Shown here piece after piece: positions 22,362 through 30,786 of a stretch of DNA of 32,238 nucleotides. Made by a program: the position numbers and the translations under genes. Source of the stretch: Clostridia bacterium (GTDB lineage: Bacteria > Bacillota > Clostridia > Christensenellales > CAG-138); contig JAEDIC010000021.1 of NCBI GenBank assembly GCA_016292635.1, positions 1 through 32,238 of the forward strand, read 5' to 3'. Every line of letters begins with the position of its first letter. The first letter of the stretch is position 1. Under the pieces are notes generated by a model. The model did no database searches, had not been told where the DNA came from, and was given only the letters and a program-made list of their open reading frames with translations.

Positions 22362-22874
22362 ATGATAGATGCAAGAGTTGCGGAGCTTTTGAATCAGCAG
22401 GTAAATAAGGAATTCTATTCCGCCTACCTCTATCTGGACTTTTCCAATTATTACTACGACCTGAACCTTGACGGATTCGGCAACTGGTACAGGATACAGG
22501 CTCAGGAAGAGCGTGACCATGCCATGCTGTTTGTGCAGTATCTGCAGAACAACGGCATCCGGGCAAAGCTCGAGGCCATCGACAAGCCCGCCATAGAGCT
22601 TACCGGCGCAAAGATGGTGCTGGATGAGGGCCTTAAGCATGAGCAGTACGTTACCAGCCTTATTCACGATATATACGACGCTGCTTACAGCGTAAAGGAT
22701 TTCCGCACCATGCAGTTCCTGGACTGGTTTGTAAAGGAGCAGGGCGAGGAAGAGACCAACGCGGATAATCTGGTAAAGAAGTTTGCCCTGTTTGGAGACG
22801 ACCCCAAGAGCCTGTATATGCTGGATCAGGAGCTTGGCGCAAGGGTATATGCTGCGCCTTCCCTGGTACTTTAA
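22362..22874 (+). CDS. ftnA: Bacterial non-haem ferritin
   Basis: A 170-residue ferritin that stores iron and oxidises Fe(II). The ferroxidase centre ligands are visible: E17 (VNKEFYSAYLY), E50 and H53 (QAQEERDHAMLF), a Glu near residue 92 (GLKHEQYV) and Glu/Gln in FVKEQGEEETNADNL. Length and four-helix pattern are normal. CGGAGG lies upstream of ATG 22362. It is followed 41 bases later by rubredoxin, a common pairing in anaerobes that handle oxygen and peroxide stress. Confidence 0.96.
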   Translation: MIDARVAELLNQQVNKEFYSAYLYLDFSNYYYDLNLDGFGNWYRIQAQEERDHAMLFVQYLQNNGIRAKLEAIDKPAIELTGAKMVLDEGLKHEQYVTSLIHDIYDAAYSVKDFRTMQFLDWFVKEQGEEETNADNLVKKFALFGDDPKSLYMLDQELGARVYAAPSLVL

Positions 22875-22915
22875 AAACTAAAAACATAAAATAAACATTA
22901 TAAAGGAGAAACATC

Positions 22916-23071
22916 ATGAAACACGTATGTGACGTTTGCGGCTGGATATATGACGAGGCTGAAGGCTATGCCGATGGCGGCATCGCTCCCGGCACCAAGT
23001 GGGAAGATATTCCCGAAGATTTCGTATGCCCCCTCTGCGGCGTGGGCAAGGATATGTTCCACGAGGAATAA
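22916..23071 (+). CDS. Rubredoxin
   Basis: A 51-residue rubredoxin with the four iron-binding cysteines C5-x2-C8 (HVCDVCGWIYDEAEG) and C38-x2-C41 (DFVCPLCGVGKDMF). It is a small cytoplasmic electron carrier, in anaerobes usually serving rubrerythrin, flavodiiron proteins or superoxide reductase. TAAAGGAG precedes ATG 22916. It directly follows ferritin and probably shares its transcript. Confidence 0.96.
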   Translation: MKHVCDVCGWIYDEAEGYADGGIAPGTKWEDIPEDFVCPLCGVGKDMFHEE

Positions 23072-23142
23072 TTAACACAGCGATCAGACAAAGGGCTGCT
23101 ACCAATGGGCGTGGGGGTTATAAGAAAGTAATATCGCGTTTT

Positions 23143-23184
23143 GCGGGAACGGCATGGCTTTCGTCATGCCGTTTCCTGTTTTAT
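23143..23184 (+). terminator. Terminator of the ferritin-rubredoxin operon
   Basis: GGAACGGCATG and CATGCCGTTTCC form an 11-bp stem (one G-T pair) with an eight-base loop, followed by TGTTTTAT. It lies 72 bases after the rubredoxin stop. Confidence 0.75.
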
Positions 23185-23300
23185 CGGCCCACCTGTGGGT
23201 ATAAAGCCCGCAAGGCCACATGAAATGCGGATATTTTGTTCTGAATAAGACAATCTTAGGGTTCGTTGAACACTTTGAGATTGCCAATCCCTCTCTGGAA

Positions 23301-23885
23301 TCATGTCCTGATATCCGGAATTCTTTTTCTTATAGCGAAGCCCAGCGCAGACGCCAGAGCCGCTTTGATGATGGCGGTGGGAATGAACGGCAGCACGCAG
23401 GCCGCCATGGCAACGGACACGGATTTTTTCATCAGCAGGCAGAACATGACAACCCCCACTGCATAGTTTGCCAATGTTCCGGCAATCAAAGCCGCTACAT
23501 AAGCGCCCTTAAACGCCTTCCGGTGTTCCACGCCGAGGCCAATGATAAATGCCATCAGGGGAAAGGAAATAAGGAATCCTCCCGTTGGCCCTACAAACTT
23601 ATCAATGCCGCCGGTAAAGTTTGCCAGAACCGGAATACCAATTGCGCCCAGGGCCAGGTAAATCACTGTGGAAAGGGCGGACCGCCTTGATCCCAGAACA
23701 ACCGCCGCCAGCGTGATGGAAAAGGTCTGCATAGTCATGGGGACGCCAAGGGGCATTGGAATGGAAATCTGTGCCGTGACCGCGATGACGGCTGCAAACA
23801 GCCCGGCATAGCAAAGATCTCGCACATTTATTTTTTTTGTTTGTTTTTCAGTTGCTGCCCCCTGGGGCTGTTGTAGCTCATTCAT
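23301..23885 (-). CDS. bioY: BioY, biotin-specific S component of an ECF transporter
   Basis: A 194-residue membrane protein with about six TM helices and the BioY signatures IPMPLGVPMTMQTFSITLAA, LGAIGIPVLANFTGG, GPTGGFLISFPLMAFIIG and the C-terminal LPFIPTAIIKAALASALG. It binds biotin for uptake with the EcfAA'T module, which is not encoded here. A cytoplasmic N-terminal extension (QQPQGAATEKQTKK) precedes the first helix. AGGAGGAAC precedes ATG 23885, and a TTGACA (23984-23979) with a weak -10 lies about 95 bases upstream. It is monocistronic. Confidence 0.94.
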   Translation of the reverse strand: MNELQQPQGAATEKQTKKINVRDLCYAGLFAAVIAVTAQISIPMPLGVPMTMQTFSITLAAVVLGSRRSALSTVIYLALGAIGIPVLANFTGGIDKFVGPTGGFLISFPLMAFIIGLGVEHRKAFKGAYVAALIAGTLANYAVGVVMFCLLMKKSVSVAMAACVLPFIPTAIIKAALASALGFAIRKRIPDIRT

Positions 23886-24255
23886 TCCGCGTTCCTCCTG
23901 AAGCGCCGTTGAGACTGTTCTGCTTTACGTGTTGCACTGAAATGCTTTGCATATTAATCTGACATATCAGCATCAAAATGTCAACTCAATTTTGCATGCC
24001 GGTTTCCGGTCGGTTTTTTTGCGACGCAATATACTTCTGGGGAGAAAGGACGCGGAGGGAAGGCGCCGCTTATCATGATGGGGTACTTGGCTCACAAAAG
24101 CCAGACACAGCCTGTATTTTTGCTGCTGCCCCCATCCGGCATACGCCATAGTTTTAGTTTTCCAAATTACTTTATCATGAGCAGCCGTAGGCAGGCGGCC
24201 TTTTTTCGCGGGTTTAAAAATACGCGGATGTATTTATATAATCTTGCCCATCATA

Positions 24256-24335
24256 CTTGCGTGTCTCCCTGACCGTACTGGGGGCGCAAAGGGGCCATAT
24301 AAGCTTTGCAAAAGCGGCGCAATGCCGGTTTTTAG
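24256..24335. repeat. Dispersed structured repeat, diverged copy D
   Basis: GGGGGCGCAAAGGGGCCAT, AAGCTTTGC and AAAAGCGGCGCAATGCCGG align with the 3' half of copies A and C, with several substitutions and a degraded long hairpin. It lies in the 499-base gene-free gap 23886-24384 between bioY and nifJ; the rest of that gap holds the bioY promoter region, the nifJ terminator and about 230 bases in which I see no gene. Confidence 0.6.
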
Positions 24336-24339
24336 ACAG

Positions 24340-24374
24340 AATAAAGCCCCGGAGTTTTCATCCGGGGCTTTTGC
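24340..24374 (-). terminator. Terminator of nifJ
   Basis: AAAGCCCCGGA and TCCGGGGCTTT form a perfect 11-bp stem with a seven-base loop. It begins 12 bases after the nifJ stop on the minus strand and is followed there by ATTCTG. The A/T flanks make it potentially bidirectional. Confidence 0.85.
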
Positions 24375-24384
24375 AGGATAGGGA

Positions 24385-27300
24385 TTAATCCATATCGCTG
24401 AGCTTCTTGTAGTATTCGTACTTGTCCTTGGCCTCCTGCTCGGCCTTGTCGAACAGCTCGGCAGCAACCTCGGGGAACATCTTCTTGAGGGAAGCATAGC
24501 GTACTTCGCCCATGATAAAGTCCTTGTAATCGCTCTTGGCGGGCTTGCTATCAAGGATGAAGGGATTCTTGCCTTCCTTGGCCAGATCGGGGTTGTACCT
24601 GTACAGAGGCCAGTAGCCGGCTTCCACTGCCTTCTTGGCTTCTTCCTGAGACTTGCTCATGTTGATGCCGTGGTTGATGCAGGGAGCGTAGGCGATGATG
24701 AGGGAAGGTCCCTTGTAGGCTTCAGCCTCGGTGATGGCCTTCATCAGCTGGTTCTTATCGGCGCCCATGCACACCTTGGCAACGTATACATAGCCGTAGC
24801 TCATTGCCATGAGGCCCAGGTCCTTCTTGCTGGTGCGCTTGCCGGCAGCGGCAAACTTGGCGATGGGGCCGGTGGGGGTAGCCTTGGAGGACTGTCCGCC
24901 GGTGTTGGAGTAAACCTCGGTATCCATTACCAGAACGTTTACATCCTCATTCATGGCGAGAACGTGGTCAAGTCCGCCGTAGCCGATGTCGTATGCCCAG
25001 CCGTCGCCGCCGAAGATCCACTGGCTCTTCTTGGTGAGCAGATCCTTCATGCTGAGGATCTCCTTCTTTTCGCAGCAATCGCAGTCGCAGGCGTTCAGGG
25101 CGGCAACCAGCTTTTCGCCGGCCTCCCGTGAGCCGTTGGCGCAGTTCATCTTCTCAAGCCACTCATTGCAGGCGGCCTTTACGTCTTCCTTGTTGGACTT
25201 TTCGGCCAGAGCCTTAACCACGTCGGCCAGCTTTGCGCGGCGCTGGGAGGTAGCCAGGTTCATGCCGAAGCCGAATTCGGCGTTGTCCTCAAAGAGGCTG
25301 TTTGCCCATGCGGGACCGTGGCCCTTCTTGTTTACGGAATAGGGAACGGTGGGGGCGGAGCCGCCGTAGATGGAGGAGCATCCGGTGGCGTTGGCAACCA
25401 TCATCCTGTCGCCGTAGAGCTGAGTTACCAGCTTTACATAGGGAGTTTCGCCGCAGCCTGCGCAGGCGCCGGAGAACTCAAACAAGGGCTGGAGGAACTG
25501 GCTGTTCTTAACGGTATTGGGGTTGAACTCCACATCGGGATCCGGCAGATCCATGCAGAAGTTCCAGTTGGCGTTCTCGGCTTCTTCAACATCCGCGAAG
25601 GAAGTCATGGTGAGTGCGCCCTTAGCCTTTGCGGGGCAGATATCGGCACAGTTGCCGCAGCCGGAACAGTCGAAGGGGCTGATCTGCATACGGAACTTAA
25701 AGCCGGCGAATTCCTTGCCGGTGGCAGGCTTGGTGGCGAAGGGAACTTCGGTCTCATCCTTAATGAGGAAGGGACGGATGCAGGCATGGGGACATACCAT
25801 GGAGCACTGGTTGCACTGGATGCAGGCGTCGGGATTCCATACGGGAACTTCAACGGCTATGCCGCGCTTTTCATATTTGGTGGTGGCGGTGGGTACGCAT
25901 CCGTCGGCGGCCAGCTTGGAAACGGGCAGCTTATCGCCGTTCTGGGCAAGCACAGGCTTGATGAAATCCTTGAAGTAGGGATCATCGGTAACGTCTGCGA
26001 CTACCTTGCCTTCGGTGGTGGTGGCCCAGGACTCGGGATATTTGACCTCTACGAAACCGTTTGCGCCGGCATCGATGGCGGCGTAGTTCTTCTGAACAAC
26101 TTCATCGCCCTTCTTGGCGTAGGACTTCTTAGCGGCGGCCTTCATGTATTCGATGGCCTCGGCTGCGGGGATAACGTTTGCCAGCACAAAGAAGGCGGCC
26201 TGCATAACGGTGTTGATGCGGTTGCCCATGCCAACTTCGCGGGCGATCCTGATTCCGTCCATGTTGTAGAACTTTACCTTCTTCTGCGCGATGGCGTTCT
26301 TCATGGAGGCGGGAAGCTCATTTTCCATCTCCTCAAGGGTCCAGGGAGAATTCAGCAGGAATACGCCGCCCTCCTTGATGCCCTCAAGCATATCGTATTT
26401 GGTGACATAGGAGGAGTTGTGGCAGGCTACGAAGTCAGCCGCATCGATGAGATAGGGGCTCTGAATGGGGGTCTTGCCAAAGCGCAGATGGCTTACGGTA
26501 AGGCCGCCGGACTTCTTGGAGTCATAGGAGAAGTAGCCCTGAGCGTACATATCGGTATGGTCGCCGATGATCTTGATGGAGTTCTTGTTGGCGCCAACGG
26601 TGCCGTCGGAGCCCAGGCCGTAGAATTTGCAGGCAATGGTGCCTTCGGGGGCGGCGTTTACCTGCTCCTTTACCTCGAGGGAGGTGAAGGTAACGTCATC
26701 CACGATGCCTACGGTGAAGTGGTTCTTCATTTCGCCGTCAAGATTGTCGTAAACCGCCTTAGCCATGGAGGGGGTGAACTCCTTGGAGCCCAGGCCGTAA
26801 CGGCCGCCAACTACCTTAATGTCGCTGCGGCCGCATTCAAACAGCGCGTTAACAACATCCTGATAGAGGGGCTCGCCCAGGGAGCCGGATTCCTTGGTGC
26901 GGTCCAGCACGGCGATCTTCTTTACGGAGGCGGGGAGAGCCTTTACGAACCTGTCGGCGGGGAAGGGACGATACAGGCGAACCTTCAGCAGGCCCAGCTT
27001 GGCGCCCTTGGCGTTCAGGTGGTTGATGGTCTCCTCAACTACATCTGCGCCGCTGCCCATAATAACGATGACACTCTCGGCGTCGGCAGCGCCAACGTAA
27101 TCGTACAGGTTGTACTTGCGTCCGGTGAGGGCGCTTACTTTATCCATGTAACCCTGAACGATGTCGGGCAGGTCGATGTAGAGCTGGTTGGCGGCTTCGC
27201 GGCCCTGGAAGTAGATGTCGGGATTCTGGGCGGAGCCGGCAAGGTGAGGATGCTCGGGGTTCAGGGCACGCTCGCGGAACTTCCTTACCGCGTCGTAATC

Positions 27301-27882
27301 AAGGAGCTTGCCCATGTCTTCGTAGTCGATGGCCTCAACCTTCTGTACCTCGTGGGAGGTGCGGAAGCCGTCAAAGAAGTGTACGAAGGGGATGCTGGAC
27401 TTGATGGCGGAAAGGTGAGTTACCAGGGCAAGATCCATAACCTCCTGCACGGAAGCGGAGGCCAGCATTGCGAAGCCGGTCTGACGGGTGCCCATAACGT
27501 CGCTGTGGTCGCCGAATATGGACAGCGCATGATAAGCCAGAGCACGGGCGGATACATGGAACACGCCGGGAAGCTGCTCGCCCGCAATCTTGTACATATT
27601 GGGGATCATGAGCAGCAGGCCCTGGGAGGCGGTGAAGGTGGTGGTGAGAGCGCCGGCCTTAAGGGAGCCGTGCACCGCACCGGCGGCGCCTGCTTCGGAC
27701 TGCATCTCGGCAATCTTAACCTTCTGGCCAAAAAGGTTAACACGGCCGTTTGCTGCCCAGTCGTCCGCTACTTCCGCCATGGGGGAAGAAGGGGTGATGG
27801 GATATATCGCGGCTACATCGCTGAATGCATATGCAACGTGAGCGGCAGCGGTATTACCATCGATGGTCATGGTTTTTGCCAT
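24385..27882 (-). CDS. nifJ: Pyruvate:ferredoxin (flavodoxin) oxidoreductase
   Basis: A full-length single-chain PFOR of 1165 residues, converting pyruvate and CoA to acetyl-CoA, CO2 and reduced ferredoxin. Domain I begins MTIDGNTAAAHVAYAFSDVA with YPITPSSPMAE; a two-[4Fe-4S] ferredoxin domain has CIQCNQCSMVCPHACIRPF at about 687 and CSGCGNCADICPAKAKGA at about 737; the TPP domain has CAGCGETPYVKL (about 803), NATGCSSIYGG, GGDGWAYDIGYGGLDH and NTGGQSSKATPTG. Codon use is biased to ATC, GGC and AAG, consistent with very high expression, and the promoter is perfect consensus. The ribosome site AGGAGG precedes ATG 27882. It is divergent from an RpiR-family regulator. Confidence 0.97.
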   Translation of the reverse strand: MAKTMTIDGNTAAAHVAYAFSDVAAIYPITPSSPMAEVADDWAANGRVNLFGQKVKIAEMQSEAGAAGAVHGSLKAGALTTTFTASQGLLLMIPNMYKIAGEQLPGVFHVSARALAYHALSIFGDHSDVMGTRQTGFAMLASASVQEVMDLALVTHLSAIKSSIPFVHFFDGFRTSHEVQKVEAIDYEDMGKLLDYDAVRKFRERALNPEHPHLAGSAQNPDIYFQGREAANQLYIDLPDIVQGYMDKVSALTGRKYNLYDYVGAADAESVIVIMGSGADVVEETINHLNAKGAKLGLLKVRLYRPFPADRFVKALPASVKKIAVLDRTKESGSLGEPLYQDVVNALFECGRSDIKVVGGRYGLGSKEFTPSMAKAVYDNLDGEMKNHFTVGIVDDVTFTSLEVKEQVNAAPEGTIACKFYGLGSDGTVGANKNSIKIIGDHTDMYAQGYFSYDSKKSGGLTVSHLRFGKTPIQSPYLIDAADFVACHNSSYVTKYDMLEGIKEGGVFLLNSPWTLEEMENELPASMKNAIAQKKVKFYNMDGIRIAREVGMGNRINTVMQAAFFVLANVIPAAEAIEYMKAAAKKSYAKKGDEVVQKNYAAIDAGANGFVEVKYPESWATTTEGKVVADVTDDPYFKDFIKPVLAQNGDKLPVSKLAADGCVPTATTKYEKRGIAVEVPVWNPDACIQCNQCSMVCPHACIRPFLIKDETEVPFATKPATGKEFAGFKFRMQISPFDCSGCGNCADICPAKAKGALTMTSFADVEEAENANWNFCMDLPDPDVEFNPNTVKNSQFLQPLFEFSGACAGCGETPYVKLVTQLYGDRMMVANATGCSSIYGGSAPTVPYSVNKKGHGPAWANSLFEDNAEFGFGMNLATSQRRAKLADVVKALAEKSNKEDVKAACNEWLEKMNCANGSREAGEKLVAALNACDCDCCEKKEILSMKDLLTKKSQWIFGGDGWAYDIGYGGLDHVLAMNEDVNVLVMDTEVYSNTGGQSSKATPTGPIAKFAAAGKRTSKKDLGLMAMSYGYVYVAKVCMGADKNQLMKAITEAEAYKGPSLIIAYAPCINHGINMSKSQEEAKKAVEAGYWPLYRYNPDLAKEGKNPFILDSKPAKSDYKDFIMGEVRYASLKKMFPEVAAELFDKAEQEAKDKYEYYKKLSDMD

Positions 27883-27967
27883 TGTTGATATGTCCTCCTG
27901 ATCTGATGTATTTAGGTAATAATGACATTGAACAGTGCGCTGAATTTAAAGCTGCACATATACATTT

Positions 27968-27996
27968 ATTATAGTATTGCCTATAGAAAGTGTCAA
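27968..27996 (-). promoter_or_regulatory. Consensus sigma-A promoter of nifJ
   Basis: On the minus strand -35 TTGACA (27996-27991), a 17-base spacer and -10 TATAAT (27973-27968) are both perfect. The predicted leader is about 80 bases. The rest of the 380-base gap 27883-28262 is very AT-rich, as expected for the divergent regulator's control region, and I see no gene in it. Confidence 0.85.
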
Positions 27997-28262
27997 GGAA
28001 TGGGGGACGAAAGGGAGCAATTCACAGGGGGGGAGAGGGCCGCAATGAATAATATTTATAAATTATCAATAGTGCATAATTAGCCGTTATATAAGAATGT
28101 CGAAAACATGGTATCAAAGTACGAAAAATATTAAAATAATTTGCGAAATTGTTAAAATGGTATTGCATTTCGCCCCAAATGGTAATAATATTTAAAGAGT
28201 TAGTATTATAAAAATATATGATGAGTATATATGCATTTCTGCATAAAAGGAGAGTAAAGAAA

Positions 28263-29054
28263 ATGCCCGCAAAAATGAAAATCAGATCCGCATATTCCAA
28301 CCTGCCCACAGCGGAACGCAAAGTAGCTGATTTCATTTTGGAAAACCCATCCCGCGCGTCTCTTATGGTGATAAACGAGATAGCGGACGCAGCCGGTGTT
28401 TCCGTGCCGTCAGTTACGCGCCTTGCAAAGAAGCTGGGATACAACGGTTTCCTTGATTTCCGCGTTGCCCTTGCCAGCGGCTCCTCTTCACTGGAGTCTC
28501 TTAAAAGCGAGCCGATCCGTGTGGACGATACCGATGAAGCCACAATAGAGAAGGTATTCCTTTCTTCCATGCGCGCCCTGGAAGATACCTTGAAGGCCAT
28601 GAACAGGCAGAAGCTCGCCGAAGTGGCGGATAAATGCGTTGCCGCAAACCGTATATTCGTCCTTGGTACTGCCAGCAGCGCAATCCTCGCAGAGGATCTG
28701 GTGATGCAGCTGGTGTCAATGGGCTGCGACGCAACGGCGGTTTCGGATCCTCAGGTAATGGAGGTGCTTTCTTCCCGCTTCTCGGATAAGGATGTGTTTA
28801 TCGGCATATCCCGCAGCGGCCGCACAAAGCTTCTGCTGGATGCCCTGAAGGCGGCGAAGGCCCGTGGATGCTATACTGCATTTATCAGCAATTATATCAA
28901 TTCCCCCGCATCCGCGATTTCCGACGCCTTTTTCTGCACTTCCTGCGTAGATGACATGAAAAACATCACCGGCAGAGAGTCCAATATCACTATGCACGGC
29001 CTTACAGGGGCCCTTGTGCTGCTCATGGCCCGCAAGGGCGTGGAAGCCCGCTAA
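28263..29054 (+). CDS. MurR/RpiR-family transcriptional regulator with SIS domain
   Basis: A 263-residue regulator: N-terminal RpiR HTH (residues 1-75: AYSNLPTAERKVADFILENP, INEIADAAGVSVPSVTRLAK) and a C-terminal SIS sugar-phosphate isomerase-like domain (about 105-245: ANRIFVLGTASSAILAEDL, DVFIGISRSGRTKLLLDAL). SIS domains bind phosphosugars, so the effector is probably a sugar phosphate; the exact one is unknown. ATG 28263 is chosen because AAAGGAGA precedes it; the frame is open from 28218. It is divergent from nifJ and lies two bases before a PHP-domain gene, with which it is cotranscribed. Both neighbours are candidate targets. Confidence 0.92.
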   Translation: MPAKMKIRSAYSNLPTAERKVADFILENPSRASLMVINEIADAAGVSVPSVTRLAKKLGYNGFLDFRVALASGSSSLESLKSEPIRVDDTDEATIEKVFLSSMRALEDTLKAMNRQKLAEVADKCVAANRIFVLGTASSAILAEDLVMQLVSMGCDATAVSDPQVMEVLSSRFSDKDVFIGISRSGRTKLLLDALKAAKARGCYTAFISNYINSPASAISDAFFCTSCVDDMKNITGRESNITMHGLTGALVLLMARKGVEAR

Positions 29055-29056
29055 GG

Positions 29057-29758
29057 ATGCTTAAAAGAGATTACCATACACATACAGTTTACAGCCACGG
29101 CAAGGGCACTCCGGAGGAGAATGTCCTTGCCGCAATTTCTCTCGGCCTTGAGGCGGTTGCCATCAGCGAGCATGGCCCGGGCCATGTGTTTTACGGCGTC
29201 AGGGATGAAAAGCTGAGAAAGCTTCGGGATGAGGTGGACCGTCTTGCCCAAAGGTACGCCTATCAGATACAGGTGCTTATGGGTATTGAGTGCAATCTTA
29301 CCGGCTTTGGCAAATGCGATATGCCGGAGGATATCATGGATATGTTCGACGTGCGGCTGCTGGCCTTCCATAAGGGAGCCTTTGCCGCAGACGGATTCGG
29401 CCTTCGCCGCAATATGGAATCGCTGCGTCTGTGGCCCTCTGAACCCGAAAAAACCGCCCTTGCCCTTCTTGAGGCGGGGGAAAAGTACAGGATAGACATT
29501 TTTGCCCATCCCGGCCTGTATGTTAAGAGCCATATTCCCACTCTGGCAAAGGGGGCAAGGGAGCTGGGCATAAAGCTGGAGATAAACGGCGCCCGCGTCA
29601 CCATGACGGCGGAGCAGCTAAGGCAGGCGGCTGACGCCGGTGCCGGGCTTATCATAAACAGCGACGCCCACAGCCCGGATAGAGTGGGCGACGACAGCCT
29701 TGCATACGCAGCCGCAGAGGAGGCGGGCGTACTGAACAGCGTTGTAAACCTTAAATAA
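29057..29758 (+). CDS. PHP-domain metal-dependent phosphoesterase
   Basis: A 233-residue PHP-family hydrolase of the YcdX/histidinol-phosphatase-like type. Metal-binding motifs are in order: DYHTHTVYSHGKG (5-17), AISEHGPGHVFYG, GIECNLT, LLAFHKGAF, IDIFAHPGLY and LIINSDAHSPD. These supply the His/Asp/Glu ligands of a trinuclear site. The substrate is unknown. It starts two bases after the RpiR-type regulator stop, with AAGGA within the regulator's last codons as the ribosome site, so the pair forms one translation-coupled operon. A sugar phosphate or nucleotide phosphate substrate linked to the SIS-domain regulator is possible but unproven. Confidence 0.87.
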   Translation: MLKRDYHTHTVYSHGKGTPEENVLAAISLGLEAVAISEHGPGHVFYGVRDEKLRKLRDEVDRLAQRYAYQIQVLMGIECNLTGFGKCDMPEDIMDMFDVRLLAFHKGAFAADGFGLRRNMESLRLWPSEPEKTALALLEAGEKYRIDIFAHPGLYVKSHIPTLAKGARELGIKLEINGARVTMTAEQLRQAADAGAGLIINSDAHSPDRVGDDSLAYAAAEEAGVLNSVVNLK

Positions 29759-29765
29759 ACACACT

Positions 29766-29790
29766 AAGGAGAGGAAAACCTCTCCTTTTT
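29766..29790 (+). terminator. Terminator of the rpiR-PHP operon (first of two identical hairpins)
   Basis: GGAGAGGAAAACCTCTCC (29768-29785) is a 7-bp stem with a GNRA-like AAAA loop, followed by TTTTT. It begins 9 bases after the PHP stop. An identical 22-base hairpin recurs at 29991-30012. Confidence 0.85.
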
Positions 29791-29805
29791 GCTTTTCAAA
29801 AAAAT

Positions 29806-29983
29806 ATCTTGGGGGTTCGGGGGCCGCAGCTCCCGGAGGCTTCAATCGGATTTGGCGACCTGTGCGGCAAATCCGCAAAAGCCTTGAGCGGCAGGGGTTT
29901 CTTTGCATGGATCCCTGGCTGTGCCGCAGGCACAAGGGGGCCATGTAACCCTCGAAAAAGTGGTGCAATGCCACCTTTTCGAC
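29806..29983. repeat. Dispersed structured repeat, complete copy A
   Basis: This is the longest complete copy. Its parts in order are: hairpin I (29819-29834, GGGGGC/GCTCCC); a closing stem AGGCTT (29837-29842) / AAGCCT (29879-29884) around hairpin II CGGATTTG (29847-29854) / CAAATCCG (29868-29875); hairpin III (29906-29945, CATGG/CCATG with inner TGTGCC/GGCACA); and hairpin IV (29952-29982, TCGAAAA.GTGG/CCAC.TTTTCGA). No credible protein is encoded on either strand. It lies between two identical terminator hairpins. Confidence 0.85.
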
Positions 29984-29990
29984 AAACTGA

Positions 29991-30012
29991 AAGGAGAGGA
30001 AAACCTCTCCTT
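29991..30012 (-). terminator. Second identical terminator-like hairpin, downstream of comB
   Basis: The same GGAGAGGAAAACCTCTCC hairpin as at 29768-29785 sits here with AAGG/CCTT extensions, 22 identical bases in all. On the minus strand it follows comB by 22 bases and is followed by TTTCAG, so it could end the spm-comB transcript. On the plus strand the following run is TTATTA. Confidence 0.65.
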
Positions 30013-30033
30013 ATTACTTTGCGCAAAATGATT

Positions 30034-30744
30034 TTATAATTCCAGCACGCCGTTGCGGTATTCCGGGACTATGTCGGTAATATCCCGGCGGAGGCAAAAC
30101 TCCATGTCCTTTTCAAAGCCCATGCTGAGCAGCCTGGCGCAGTGGCGCGTCATGGCAAGGTCCCGGCTGTCGTTTTTCCATGCCTTGTATATCATGCAGG
30201 CAATAAGGGTCAGATCGCAGGCCTGTACATCGCCCCTTGCCATGCGTATCACCGTCTCGGCAATGGCGCCTGCGGCGAAAAGATCGTCTGCGGAAATATC
30301 TCCCTCCGTGCCGGCGCACATTATGATGATATCGTTGCCAAGCTCCACGGCCCTGCGGGCAACGGCGGTGCAGTTCAGCATGGAGCCCAGAAGAACATTT
30401 GACGCTCCTGCCATGCCGCATAGAGCTCCTGTGCCGTTTGTGGTGCTTACCACCACGCTTTTGCCTTCCACAGCTTCCCTGGTGTACTCAAGAGGGGAAT
30501 TGCCAAGGTCAAATCCAGGCATTTTCAATCCGCCCCTTTCGCCGCCCAGAATGCATCCGCCCATGCGGCTGGCGATGGACACCGCTTCGCCCGGTTCGGC
30601 GGCGGGTATTACCTTGCTTGCGCCGTTTACCAGCGCCCATGTCATGGATGTGCCGGATCGAAGCAGATCTATTACTATAGCGGTGTGGCCTGCAACGTGG
30701 TTTGTGGATAGCTTTGTGTAGCAGCCGTAAGTTTTAATTCGCAA
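30034..30744 (-). CDS. comB: 2-phosphosulfolactate phosphatase (ComB family)
   Basis: A 236-residue ComB-family phosphatase, which dephosphorylates 2-phosphosulfolactate to sulfolactate, using Mg2+. Family blocks are IVIDLLRSGTSMTWAL, CILGGERGGLKMPGFDLGNS, VVVSTTNGTGALCG and IIIMCAGTEGDISADDLFAAG. The start is a TTG at 30744 with GGAGG eight bases upstream; there is no ATG in frame between the ribosome site and the conserved N-terminus MRIKTYGCY. It follows spmB by 42 bases in the same direction. Sulfolactate is a known major solute of Bacillus subtilis spores, so the linkage to spmAB suggests a sporulation role here rather than coenzyme M synthesis. Confidence 0.9.
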   Translation of the reverse strand: MRIKTYGCYTKLSTNHVAGHTAIVIDLLRSGTSMTWALVNGASKVIPAAEPGEAVSIASRMGGCILGGERGGLKMPGFDLGNSPLEYTREAVEGKSVVVSTTNGTGALCGMAGASNVLLGSMLNCTAVARRAVELGNDIIIMCAGTEGDISADDLFAAGAIAETVIRMARGDVQACDLTLIACMIYKAWKNDSRDLAMTRHCARLLSMGFEKDMEFCLRRDITDIVPEYRNGVLEL

Positions 30745-30786
30745 AGATATGACCTCCGCAGCAAAAAATACAAAAATACACGAATA

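Noticed and set aside
23956..23984. Complete promoter for bioY
   Set aside because: The TTGACA -35 is perfect, but the hexamer at 17 bases (CAGATT) is poor and alternatives need a 19-20 base spacer, so it is not listed as a separate feature.
24075..24272. 65-codon frame between bioY and nifJ
   Set aside because: No ribosome site, low-complexity residues, and it runs into the diverged repeat copy D.
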